Origin: CAWGXG01 sp963826505
Lineage (GTDB): Bacteria; Chloroflexota; Anaerolineae; Aggregatilineales; Aggregatilineaceae
Reading direction: 5' to 3'
Length of the DNA stretch: 64,000 bases
Assembly: GCA_963826505.1 (NCBI GenBank)
Contig: CAWGXG010000008.1
Span: 1,488,001 to 1,552,000 of the forward strand
Of this stretch, positions 54,575 through 63,346 are shown piece after piece. A program made the position numbers and the translations under genes. How positions within the stretch are numbered: position 1 is the stretch's first letter; each line of letters starts with the position of its first letter. Under the pieces are notes generated by a model. It worked only from the letters and a program-made list of their open reading frames with translations. It was not told the origin of the DNA and searched no databases.

Positions 54575-55513
54575 CTACGCGCCCGGCGGCTCGTCTAGCA
54601 GCGCACGGCCCCGCTCTACATCCTGCCCGATTTGTTCCACGAGTTCATCAATGCCGCTGAACTTCAACTCCGGACGCAAAAAAGCGATCACATCGAAGAT
54701 CAGATGCTGGCCGTAAATGTCACGGTCGAAGTCGAGCAGATAGGCTTCAACCGTCACGAGCTTGCCATCAAAAGTGGGCCGGTTCCCGATGTTGGCGACA
54801 GCTTTGAACGTCTCGCCGTTGAGATGCGCCCAGCCCGCATACACGCCCTTCATGGGCAGCACTTGCTGGTCCCACACGTCGATATTGGCCGTCGGAAAAC
54901 CGATCGTCCGGCCGCGACCATCACCGCGCACGACTTCGCCTTCCAGCCGGTATGGACGCCCCAGATGATGCGCGGCCCGCGCCACGTCTCCCGCTTCAAG
55001 CGCCGTGCGGATGCCACTGCTGCTAATCACGTTACCCGTGTTATCGTTCGTCAGAAGATCTACCAATTCGACGCTGAACCCTTTCTCAGCTCCCTGCGCA
55101 CGTAAAAACGCGACATTCCCTTCGCGCTTGTAGCCCAGCGCGAAATCCGGCCCGACCCACAGCCCGCACAGATCGAGATGCGTCACCAGACGGTCCACGA
55201 AGGCCGCCGCTCGAATCTGCCGCACCTCGTCGTCAAAAGGATGCGTGATAACCAGCTCGACGCCCAGCGATCCCAGCAATTCTGCGCGCTGCTCCGGAGA
55301 CGTGAGATAATAGCGCCCGCTTGCACGGCCCAAAACCACGTCCGGATGAGGATAGAAGGTCAGTACAGCGGGAACACAACCCTCAGCGCGAGCGGTTTCG
55401 ATCAGCCGGGTGAGCAAATAGCGATGTCCCAGATGCACGCCATCGAACATCCCCACGGCGACGATCGTCGGCCCGGATGGCCGCGCGTCTTCCAAACGAG
55501 TCACATGTCGCAT
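54575..55513 (-). CDS. ribF: Bifunctional riboflavin kinase/FAD synthetase
   Basis: The protein has 312 residues. The N-terminal nucleotidyltransferase domain has VAVGMFDGVHLGHRYLL (FAD synthetase HxGH) and AVLTFYPHPDVVL; the C-terminal riboflavin kinase domain has GRTIGFPTANI and GVYAGWAHLNG. It makes FMN and FAD in the cytosol. The ATG at 55513 has no strong ribosome site, but it places the family N-terminus correctly. It ends a conserved ribosome-associated gene order (nusA ... truB-ribF). Confidence 0.95.
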   Translation of the reverse strand: MRHVTRLEDARPSGPTIVAVGMFDGVHLGHRYLLTRLIETARAEGCVPAVLTFYPHPDVVLGRASGRYYLTSPEQRAELLGSLGVELVITHPFDDEVRQIRAAAFVDRLVTHLDLCGLWVGPDFALGYKREGNVAFLRAQGAEKGFSVELVDLLTNDNTGNVISSSGIRTALEAGDVARAAHHLGRPYRLEGEVVRGDGRGRTIGFPTANIDVWDQQVLPMKGVYAGWAHLNGETFKAVANIGNRPTFDGKLVTVEAYLLDFDRDIYGQHLIFDVIAFLRPELKFSGIDELVEQIGQDVERGRALLDEPPGA

Positions 55514-55603
55514 AAATTCATCTTGCCCCTGTGGGTGGAATGAAGTCCAGTAGAGTTTACACAAAACTCAGGTCACTGACGAGGATGGGGAACCAAAAGA
55601 GGG

Positions 55604-56494
55604 TTAACCGAACACCTTGTGCGGCTGCCAAAGGTCGCCCTGGCGCGCCAGCACCGCCACAAACCGCCCCGCGGGATCGTAAGCCCGCGCCAGATCGGGG
55701 TCCGCGCTGTCCGCACCGATCATGCGTCCGTGGCGCACGTCCTCGACGGCCTCCGCCGTAAGAACGACAACGGGCAGGTCCGCTACGGCGTGATCGGCGG
55801 GCAGCAAATGGGCGCGCCACGTCGCGGCGCGCATGGACTCCTCGAACGCGGCCCATGGCACAGCCTCTTCGACACGAAACTGGCCGCTCGCGGCGCGCCG
55901 CAGCCCCACCAGATGGGCGCCGACGCCGACTGCCTGGCCGAGATCGTGCGCCAGCGAGCGAATGTAGGTGCCCGGCGAACACTCCACCCACAGATCGGCG
56001 AACGGCGGCGCCCACGCGGTCAAATCGAGGCGCGTAATCGTCACTGGACGCGGCTCCCGCTCGACCTCGATACCCGCTCGCGCCAGATCATAGAGCTTGC
56101 GCCCGCCCTGTTTCAACGCGCTGACCATCGGCGGCACCTGCAGGATCGCGCCGCGAAACGCGTCCAGCGCCGTCTCGACCGCGTCACGGCTAATCGGGCG
56201 AGGGTCTTCGGCGACGATATCGCCCTCGGCGTCGTAGGTGGCCGTCACCACGCCGAAACGCAACCGCGCAAGGTAGGTTTTCGGGTGACCCATCACATAC
56301 TCGCTGAGACGCGTGGCCGGGCCGAGACAGATTACAAGCACGCCGGTCGCCATCGGATCGAGCGTCCCGGCGTGCCCCACTTTCTTGACCCCCGTGCCGC
56401 GCCGCACTGCCGCCACCAGATCGTGACTGGTCGGACCCTGGGGCTTGTCGATATTCAGCAAGCCGAAAATCGGATCATCGCGGTCGGGATTCAC
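55604..56494 (-). CDS. truB: tRNA pseudouridine(55) synthase TruB
   Basis: The protein has 296 residues. The catalytic aspartate is in GHAGTLDPMATGVL (about residue 40), preceded by the family start GLLNIDKPQGPTSHD; YLARLRFGVVTATYDAEGD and the substrate loop PPMVSALKQGGRKLYD follow. It converts U55 of tRNA to pseudouridine. GTG at 56494 is 4 bases after the nrnA stop. A C-terminal PUA-like tail (VVVLTAEAVEDVRHGRMI) is present. Confidence 0.95.
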   Translation of the reverse strand: MNPDRDDPIFGLLNIDKPQGPTSHDLVAAVRRGTGVKKVGHAGTLDPMATGVLVICLGPATRLSEYVMGHPKTYLARLRFGVVTATYDAEGDIVAEDPRPISRDAVETALDAFRGAILQVPPMVSALKQGGRKLYDLARAGIEVEREPRPVTITRLDLTAWAPPFADLWVECSPGTYIRSLAHDLGQAVGVGAHLVGLRRAASGQFRVEEAVPWAAFEESMRAATWRAHLLPADHAVADLPVVVLTAEAVEDVRHGRMIGADSADPDLARAYDPAGRFVAVLARQGDLWQPHKVFG

Positions 56495-56498
56495 GCGC

Positions 56499-57482
56499 TC
56501 ACCGGACCAGCGGATTGCCCGCGTCCACAGCGTCGCACAGCATGGCCACGACGCGCGGCACGAGCGTCTCCAGCGTTTCGCCCCGCACGGTCGCGCCGGA
56601 TGCCAGCTTGTGACCGCCGCCGCCCAACGCCACCGCCACATCCGACGTATCGAAACCCGGCACGGCGCGCATGCCGATTTCGATCGCGCCGTCCGGCTTT
56701 TCGCGGAACACGATCGAAATGTACGCTTCGTCCGCCATGACCAGCGTGCTGACCAATCCCGCGTCGTCGGAGCCGGTGTAACCGGAGGCTTCGTACATGC
56801 CTCGCGTGATGGTGGCCCAGATCACGTGATGATCAAGCTGGAGGGTGGGCATCACCTGGGACCACAGCCGCAGACCGGCGTATGAAATGTGACTGACCGT
56901 GCGCTGCACGATCTCGGTCAGCGGCGCACCGAAACTCATCAGGCGCTGGACTTTGCCAAAGGTCGCGCTCGTCACGGTATCGGTACGGAAGCACAGCGTG
57001 TCGGTCACGATGCCGGTCAGCAAACAAGTTGCCACCGCAGGCGAAATCCCCACTCCCATGTGATCCAGCCAGTCGAGCACGCCTTCCGCCGCCGCACAGG
57101 TCATCACATCCACCAGATTCGCATCGCCGAAGAGCGTATTGGTACGATGGTGGTCCAAATTGATCAGCGGCGCACCGCTGCGCTTGCCGACCTGTCCCAC
57201 CTGGCCCATACGCGATTCATCACCGCAATCCACGGCGATTACCAGATCCACCGCCACGCCATCCAGCGCCGGAAGCACACTGTCCGCGCCGGGTACGAAC
57301 AGCAGATCGGACGGGACACCTTCGTCAACCGCCGCGATCACCGTTTTGCCCTGCTCGCGCAGCGCGTTGACCAACCCCATCAGCGATCCAATCGCGTCGC
57401 CGTCTGGCGCGACGTGCGTCACGACCAAAACGTTCTGAGCACCGCTCACCAACGCAGCAGCTTTATTCCAATCCATCGTCAT
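56499..57482 (-). CDS. nrnA: DHH/DHHA1 nanoRNase/pAp phosphatase (NrnA-like)
   Basis: The protein has 327 residues. The DHH domain shows VVTHVAPDGDAIGSLMGL, VDCGDE and the LDHHRTNTLFG motif, and the DHHA1 domain ends with GGGGHKLASGAT. It degrades short RNA oligomers and 3'-phosphoadenosine 5'-phosphate. It starts inside the rbfA 3' end (overlap about 20 bases), indicating coupled translation. The ATG at 57482 fits best; the one at 57476 is too far from the GGGGG ribosome site. Confidence 0.9.
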   Translation of the reverse strand: MTMDWNKAAALVSGAQNVLVVTHVAPDGDAIGSLMGLVNALREQGKTVIAAVDEGVPSDLLFVPGADSVLPALDGVAVDLVIAVDCGDESRMGQVGQVGKRSGAPLINLDHHRTNTLFGDANLVDVMTCAAAEGVLDWLDHMGVGISPAVATCLLTGIVTDTLCFRTDTVTSATFGKVQRLMSFGAPLTEIVQRTVSHISYAGLRLWSQVMPTLQLDHHVIWATITRGMYEASGYTGSDDAGLVSTLVMADEAYISIVFREKPDGAIEIGMRAVPGFDTSDVAVALGGGGHKLASGATVRGETLETLVPRVVAMLCDAVDAGNPLVR

Positions 57483-57855
57483 CGACGTCTTGTTCCCCCT
57501 CAGCAGGCGCATCTTCAGCGGGCGGAATATCGAGCGTTTGCAATATTGACTCGATCCGCTCGCCCCGCTCAACCGCAAAATCCCAGTGAAATATCAAGGC
57601 GGGTGTGCGGCGGAAATGCGTACGCGCCGCCAGCTCGCGCCGCAAGAACCCGGTCGCGCGCTCCAACCCCGCCATAACCGGATCGCGCTCGTCGAACGAA
57701 TGCACGTAGATATCCGCGTATTCGATCTCGCGATCGACCGTCACATCGATTACCGTCACATCTTGCAGCGCAGGGTCTGTGACTTCGCCCATCAGCAGTT
57801 CGGTGATGATCTCGTGAATCAGACGCGCCGCGCGTTGTTGTTTAATCGTAGTCAT
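57463..57855 (-). CDS. rbfA: Ribosome-binding factor A
   Basis: The protein has 130 residues: the single KH-like RbfA fold (RAARLIHEIITELLMGEVTDP, VTVIDVTVDREIEYADIYVHSF, FRRTPALIFHWDFAVERGERIE) plus an acidic tail (EGEQDVDDDGLE). It assists 30S maturation, with Era. It overlaps nrnA and follows the epimerase-like gene, which is inserted between infB and rbfA. Confidence 0.93.
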   Translation of the reverse strand: MTTIKQQRAARLIHEIITELLMGEVTDPALQDVTVIDVTVDREIEYADIYVHSFDERDPVMAGLERATGFLRRELAARTHFRRTPALIFHWDFAVERGERIESILQTLDIPPAEDAPAEGEQDVDDDGLE

Positions 57856-57924
57856 ATCGTTCCGTCCATTCTCTCACAACCAACCAGCCCTCCCCGGTGC
57901 ATGCACGCCACCTCGTAACGAACT

Positions 57925-58839
57925 TCAGGTGCGGTAGGCAGCCAGAGCGGCGGTGAGTGTCGCGCGCGTGCCATGCGCCGGAGTCCAACCCGCAGTGCGC
58001 AGCCGCCCGGCGTCCAACATACAGGCCCGGTACAGCGACCGTGTCCAATCCGGCGGAACCGGCTGGCCGCGCCAGCGCCACTCCCACCACGCCCGCAAAA
58101 CGATTCCGGCCAGCGGCATACAGGCCCGGCTGTCGCCTAACAGGCTCGCGAGGTCGCGAAAGCTCACACCGTCATCGGGCGCGACATTATACGCCCCCGG
58201 GAGCGTTTCAGCCAGCGTCAGCAGCAGCGCCGTGACCAGATCATCCTCGTGGACGACCTGCAGCACGCGCTCCTCGGCCCCGCACACTAAGACTGGCTGC
58301 CCCGTCAGAACCCGAATCGGAGTCATGTGGTGCGGTCCGCAAATCCAGGCGGCCCGCAGTTCGGTGATCGTGGTTTGCACGAACCGGGGCGCGATTGCCA
58401 CCAGGAAATCCGACATCTGGGCGCGCGCCCGCGCATACGCGCTGGCGGACTGCCCGCGCAGTGGTGCCGATTCCGTCAACGGGCCGGGAGGCTGCGCGCC
58501 ATACAACGCGGCGCTCTGCGCAACGACGATCTTCGATACGCCGGCCCCCAACGCCGCCTGGACGACAGCCTTGCTGTTTGCCACAAGCGCAGATTCCGGC
58601 GTTTGGCGGCGGCGCGGCCAGTGCAGCCCCATCAGCAGCACGACGGCATCCACACTCGATAGCTGCGCGGTCCATTCCGGCTGATTATAGGGCGCACGCA
58701 CAAAGTGCAACCCGGGCACAGGCGGCGTACAGCGCCCTTCGTCGAGGCCGATCACACTTTCAACGCCCGGCATCGCCAGCAGCCGTTCGGCCAGCATCCG
58801 GCCACTGTTGGCGGCCACTCCGGCAATCAAGACGCGCAT
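57925..58839 (-). CDS. NAD-dependent epimerase/dehydratase-like protein
   Basis: The protein has 304 residues. The Rossmann N-terminus (VLIAGVAANSGRMLAERL) is a degenerate GxxGxxG, and a C-terminal substrate region ends with DWTRSLYRACMLD. The usual YxxxK is altered (SAYARARAQ, Lys to Arg), so NAD binding without normal catalysis is possible. It interrupts the infB-rbfA neighbourhood, a recent insertion by gene order. GAGAG lies before the ATG at 58839. Confidence 0.78.
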   Translation of the reverse strand: MRVLIAGVAANSGRMLAERLLAMPGVESVIGLDEGRCTPPVPGLHFVRAPYNQPEWTAQLSSVDAVVLLMGLHWPRRRQTPESALVANSKAVVQAALGAGVSKIVVAQSAALYGAQPPGPLTESAPLRGQSASAYARARAQMSDFLVAIAPRFVQTTITELRAAWICGPHHMTPIRVLTGQPVLVCGAEERVLQVVHEDDLVTALLLTLAETLPGAYNVAPDDGVSFRDLASLLGDSRACMPLAGIVLRAWWEWRWRGQPVPPDWTRSLYRACMLDAGRLRTAGWTPAHGTRATLTAALAAYRT

Positions 58840-58919
58840 CGTCGGGCTCTCAAACAAGCGCGGGCCAGCACACTTGCCTGGCCCTCGCAATCATTCTCTG
58901 CGTGATGCGCCCTGGCGGG

Positions 58920-60709
58920 TTAATTCACCCGCTCGCGCACGTAGAATTCAATCCGGTCACCTTCGGAATAGTCGTGGAAATTATCCAACCCGATCCCGCA
59001 TTCAAAGCCGGTACGCACTTCGCGCACATCCTCTTCGAAACGCTTCAGGCTGCCCACCGACAAATCCTTGGCGAGCACTTCGCCGCGCCGCACAACGCGC
59101 GTCTTGGAATTGCGCCGGATCGTGCCTTCCAGCACGTAACAGCCCGCGATATTGCCGATCTTCGGCACTCGGATCACGCGGCGCACTTCGGCCACGCCAA
59201 TACGTACGATCGGCGTATTCAGGTTCCAACAGACCGTGCAGCGCCAGCTCGACGCTCTCAATCAATTTGTAGATGATGTCGTAGGTCCGCACGTCCACAC
59301 CCAGGGACTCGGCCAGATGCTCGGCAGCGGAGTCGGCGGTAACGTTGAACCCGATCACGATTGCATCAGACGCACTGGCGAGATTGACATCGTTCTCGGT
59401 GATGTCGCCCACGTCGGCATGCAACACGCGTACCTTCAGACTTTCGACATCCAGGTTCTCAAGCGACTTGACGACCGGCTCTAACGAGCCATCCACGTCC
59501 ACCTTGACGATGAGCAGCAATTCTTTGGTCTCGTCCGGCCTGGAAGCGGCTGAACACGTCTTCGAGCGTCATGCCCATCGGCGGCTTGATGGCCTGTTCG
59601 GCCAGCACCGCGCGGCGTTCCTGGGTCGTCGTGCGCGCTAACTTCACGCTCTGCACGACCTCAAACATCTGCCCGGCATGCGGCGGTTCGTCCAGACCCA
59701 TCACCGACACGGGGCGCGACGGCCCGGCCTCGGTGATGACGGTGCCGTGCTCGTCAAACATACGCTTGATGCGCCCTTGCGCCACACCGGCCATGACGAT
59801 GTCCCCGGTGTGCAGTGTGCCGTTTTGTATCAGCAGAGTTGCGACTGGGCCGCGTCCGCTTTCCATACGGCCTTCGAGCACGGTGCCCGCCGCTGGCGCG
59901 TCGGGATTCGCGAGGATTTCGGTTTCGTCGGCCACCAGGAGAATCGCTTCGAGCAGATCCTCGATGCCCTGTTCCGTCTTGGCGCTGACCGGGACGACCA
60001 GCGTATTCCCGCCCCATTCATCCGAGCGCAGGTCGAGTTCTTCGGCCAACTGCTGCTTGACGCGTTCCGGATTGGCATTGCGTTTGTCGATTTTGTTGAG
60101 GGCGACGACGACCGGCGTCCCAGCGGCGCGCACATGGGCCACCGCTTCGCGCGTGGTGGGCATGACGCCATCGTCCGCCGCCACGACCAGCACGGCAATA
60201 TCCGCGCCCTGCGCCCCGCGCGAGCGCATTGCGGTGAAGGCTTCGTGACCCGGCGTATCCAGGAAAGTGATCAGCCGCCCGTCGTGCGTGACCTGATACG
60301 CGCCAATATGCTGCGTGATCCCGCCTGCTTCACCTGCCGTGACGTTCGCCCGTCGAATCACGTCGAGTAACGAGGTTTTGCCGTGATCGACGTGACCCAA
60401 TACGGTCACCACGGGCGGGCGCGCCACGAACTGCGATTTGTCCTGGCCCTCGTACAACCGCCGCCACTGCTGTGTGCTTTCCTGTTCGGACTTTTCGGGT
60501 TCGGGCGCTTGCACCGGGCGGGCTTCATAGCCCATCCCGTCGGCCACAATGGCCGCCGTGTCATAATCGATCTGCTGGTTGATCGATGCCATGATCCCGT
60601 TGGTGATCAGTTCCTTCATCACCTCAATCGGGCTGGCTTGCATCAAATCGGCCAGTTCCCGGACCGTAAGAAACTCTGGGACTTCCAGAATTTGTTTTTC
60701 TTTAGGCAT
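58920..60709 (-). CDS. infB: Translation initiation factor IF-2, two frameshifts
   Basis: Short-form IF-2 of 595 residues after correction. The IF2_N domain (VPEFLTVRELADLMQASP), G domain (GHVDHGKTS G1, DTPGHEAF G3, NKID G4, SAK G5) and the beta-barrel/C2 domains are complete. One extra base near 59534 and one near 59214 break the frame; removal restores ETKELLLIVKVDVDGS and EYPIVRIGVAEVRRVIRV, and 1788 bases make 596 codons. The long charged N-terminal extension of Proteobacterial IF-2 is absent. It directs fMet-tRNA binding to 30S. Confidence 0.95.
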
Positions 60710-60807
60710 AGATAGTGCGGTGAAGCTGTCGCAGAGGCGGCAGGACCCGCTTATCTCCTTTCATTGGTCTGACAAAGAACGAAAAACACAGGCTGCGCCT
60801 GTAAAGG

Positions 60808-61098
60808 TTATCCGCTGCCGGGATGCGCCACACGCAGACGCTCCAGGTCTTCCTCGGTTAGCGCCGTACGCAGCGCACGGGCCAGAACATCCGTCGTCAA
60901 CGCGCGATCCCAGCAAGCGGGCTGGTCACACAGATAAGCTCCACGGCCGCTGCGCTTACCCGTCGGATCGACGTGTACCCCCTCGTCGGTCGTGCGGACC
61001 ACCCGGGTTAGGACGCGTTTGTCGGCGGTGGTGTGACAGACAACACATGTCCGCTGTGGTACATGCCGTCGCCGGGGTTGTGCGCCAGTCTTGCTCAT
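60808..61098 (-). CDS. rnpM: RnpM/YlxR-family nucleic-acid-binding protein
   Basis: The protein has 96 residues. The YlxR fold shows RTCVVCHTTADKRVLTRVVR and RSGRGAYLCDQPACWDRAL. YlxR (RnpM) binds RNA and modulates RNase P in B. subtilis; it sits between nusA and infB in most bacteria, as here. The start at 61098 is chosen because the family begins at the SKTG segment. The two Cys pairs could hold a metal. Confidence 0.9.
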   Translation of the reverse strand: MSKTGAQPRRRHVPQRTCVVCHTTADKRVLTRVVRTTDEGVHVDPTGKRSGRGAYLCDQPACWDRALTTDVLARALRTALTEEDLERLRVAHPGSG

Positions 61099-61209
61099 GC
61101 CATCCTGCCTGCCCCGCCAAAGCACAGATCACGCAGCAGCCTCACGCACCAGGGGCGACGACGGCCCGCCAATTGTGGTGCGCGCCACTGCTGCGCGTCC
61201 GAATATTCG

Positions 61210-63162
61210 CTAGTCGAGATACTCGTCCCACTCTTCGCGCTTGCGGCTGCCTTTACGGCGACGCTTCGCGACGACTTCACCGCGATCTTCGTCGAAGACC
61301 AACTGTCGTTGCTTTTCTTTCGATTTCTTGCCGCGACGGCGTAGTTCTTCTTCAGAATCCGGGTCGAGCACCACTTCTTCATCAGCCGGCGTAGCATGCT
61401 TCACCGGCTTGCGGCGCGGCTTGTCATCGAATTCCTCATCCACGCCTGGAACGACCGGAACAATCGGTTCCGGCTCGACAAACGCCGGTGGCACAGCTTC
61501 AACCTCGTCGTCAACCACGGTCCCGACTTCACCCAGCAGCTCAGCCTCGGTTTCTGCCATTTCCGCAGGCTCGAGCGCCGCAGGTCGTTCTTCTACAGGG
61601 GCCGCTTCGACCTCTGGTTCTTCCAGTTCGGGTTCGGGTTCCGGCGTCGCTGCCTCACGTTCGGGTGCCAGGATGACGAGATCGTCCAGCGCATACCGGA
61701 TCGCTTCCATGGCATCATCCGCCGCCCCGCCCTGCTTGAGGGTTTGGGTCAGGTTCTGTTCGTCCGACAACATGCGGATCATCAGATCGCCGACATTGTC
61801 CATGCGCGACAGTGCCCGGTTGATGTCGTCGTCCAGTTCCAACTCGGAGATCTGCATCTTGAACGCGCGATCGGGCACCAGATAGCGCACCGCATCCATC
61901 GCGGAACGGCGCTCGGTACGCGAGGATTCGCGGTATTCCAGCAAGCGGCGTTCCGCCACTTTGGCGAACTCGGTCAGCGTCCGGAATTCCTCGGGCTGTA
62001 CGGGACGGCTGGCGCGCTTCTTCTCCATGATGCGCAGCACTTCGGTCATCAGATCGGGCATATCATCCTGGAGATCATCCAGCGGCGGCTGATCCAGCGT
62101 CTGGAGCGCCTCTTCCACCGATTCCGACACGCTCTTGATATCGATGCGCCAACCGGTCAACTTGGCCGCCAGCCGGGCATTTTGACCTTCACGGCCAATT
62201 GCCAGCGAAAGCTGGTCATCCGGCACGACCACCGTGGCGGTGCGCCCGATGTCCAGGTCATCTTCAAGCAGCATATCGCTCACGCGGGCCGGGCTGAGCG
62301 CCTTGGCGATGAACAATCCCGGATCGGCATTCCATTCGATCACGTCGATTTTTTCATCGCTCAGCTCTTTAACGATGTTCTGGATACGCATGCCGCGCAT
62401 CCCTACGCAGGCACCCACCGGGTCGACGCCTTCTTGCAGCGCGGCCACCGCGACTTTGGAGCGATGCCCCGCTTCGCGCGCGATGTTCTTGATCTCAACC
62501 TGCCCGTTATAAATTTCGGGCACTTCGTATTCGAGCAGGCGGCGCAGCATATTTTTGTGCGCGCGACTGACCAGAATCTGCGGGCCGCGGCTGTTTTTCT
62601 TGACTTCCACCACGTACGCGCGGACCTTGTCGTGCGGGCGGTAGCGCTCGTTGGGCATTTGGTGCGCGCGCGGCATCACAGCCTCGGCGCGGCCCAGGCT
62701 GAGCGTGATCACGCCGTGCGCGACGCTCTGCACCGTGCCGGTCACCAGGTCGCCCTCGCGCTCGACAAATTCGCCATAGAGCGATTCGCGCTCGGCCTCG
62801 CGGATGCGCTGCAAAATAACCTGTTTGGCCGTTTGCGCAGCGATTCGTCCGAAAGTCGCGCCGGTCTGCACGGGCACCATAACGGTATCGCCAAGCTGCG
62901 CATCAGGCACGTGCTGCTGCGCTTCTTCCAGCGACACCTCGGTCTGTTCGGTCTGAACCGAGTCGGTTACCTCTTTTTCGAGGTAAATGTGGGCCTGCCC
63001 CGCAGTGTCGATCCGGGCCTCAACGCGCTGATTGTTGCCAATATTGGCATCGCGCTTGTAGGCGGAGATCAACGCCTGGGACAATGCGTCCAACACTACC
63101 TCGCGAGGCAGCGAACGCATTTCGACAATTTCGTTAAACGCCAGTGTGAAGTCACTCTTCAT
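61210..63162 (-). CDS. nusA: Transcription termination/antitermination protein NusA with long acidic tail
   Basis: The protein has 650 residues. The N-terminal RNAP-binding domain (LAFNEIVEMRSLPREVVLDALSQALISAYK) is followed by S1 (about 130-200) and two KH domains (LEYEVPEIYNGQVEIKNIAREAG, GACVGMRGMRIQNIVKEL). After residue about 350 comes a 300-residue extension: a helical part and an acidic Pro/Glu-rich stretch (PEPEPELEEPEVEAAP), ending with a basic RGKKSKEKQRQ segment. It binds RNA polymerase and RNA, controlling pausing. Promoter and leader hairpin lie upstream (63239-63317). rimP is absent next to it. Confidence 0.95.
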   Translation of the reverse strand: MKSDFTLAFNEIVEMRSLPREVVLDALSQALISAYKRDANIGNNQRVEARIDTAGQAHIYLEKEVTDSVQTEQTEVSLEEAQQHVPDAQLGDTVMVPVQTGATFGRIAAQTAKQVILQRIREAERESLYGEFVEREGDLVTGTVQSVAHGVITLSLGRAEAVMPRAHQMPNERYRPHDKVRAYVVEVKKNSRGPQILVSRAHKNMLRRLLEYEVPEIYNGQVEIKNIAREAGHRSKVAVAALQEGVDPVGACVGMRGMRIQNIVKELSDEKIDVIEWNADPGLFIAKALSPARVSDMLLEDDLDIGRTATVVVPDDQLSLAIGREGQNARLAAKLTGWRIDIKSVSESVEEALQTLDQPPLDDLQDDMPDLMTEVLRIMEKKRASRPVQPEEFRTLTEFAKVAERRLLEYRESSRTERRSAMDAVRYLVPDRAFKMQISELELDDDINRALSRMDNVGDLMIRMLSDEQNLTQTLKQGGAADDAMEAIRYALDDLVILAPEREAATPEPEPELEEPEVEAAPVEERPAALEPAEMAETEAELLGEVGTVVDDEVEAVPPAFVEPEPIVPVVPGVDEEFDDKPRRKPVKHATPADEEVVLDPDSEEELRRRGKKSKEKQRQLVFDEDRGEVVAKRRRKGSRKREEWDEYLD

Positions 63163-63238
63163 GGTTCTGTTTAATTCTGCCCTACCTGGACACTCATCGC
63201 GACCATTTACGGGGCGAACGGATGCCCATATACAACGA

Positions 63239-63259
63239 AAAGTGGGGGGTTCCCACTTT
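63239..63259 (-). terminator. Hairpin in the nusA leader (possible attenuator)
   Basis: An 8-bp perfect stem (63239-63246 with 63252-63259) has a 5-base loop and is followed on the minus strand by CGTTG. The stem itself ends in a TTTT arm. It lies between the promoter and the nusA start, where a regulated terminator would be expected. Confidence 0.45.
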
Positions 63260-63288
63260 CCGCAACGCATCTTCGCCTCAACATCTAC

Positions 63289-63317
63289 AGTATAGCACGG
63301 GACGTCCCGCTTGACAA
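63289..63317 (-). promoter_or_regulatory. nusA promoter with palindromic spacer
   Basis: On the minus strand TTGTCA (63317-63312), 17 bp, TATACT (63294-63289), with TGC before the -10. The spacer contains the perfect 12-base palindrome CGGGACGTCCCG (63298-63309), a plausible operator. Confidence 0.75.
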
Positions 63318-63346
63318 GGGTCATATCCTCGCTAGGATAAATGTTA

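Noticed and set aside
61396..63174. A rightward open frame opposite nusA
   Set aside because: It is the antisense of nusA; its residue composition is not protein-like and nusA is certain.
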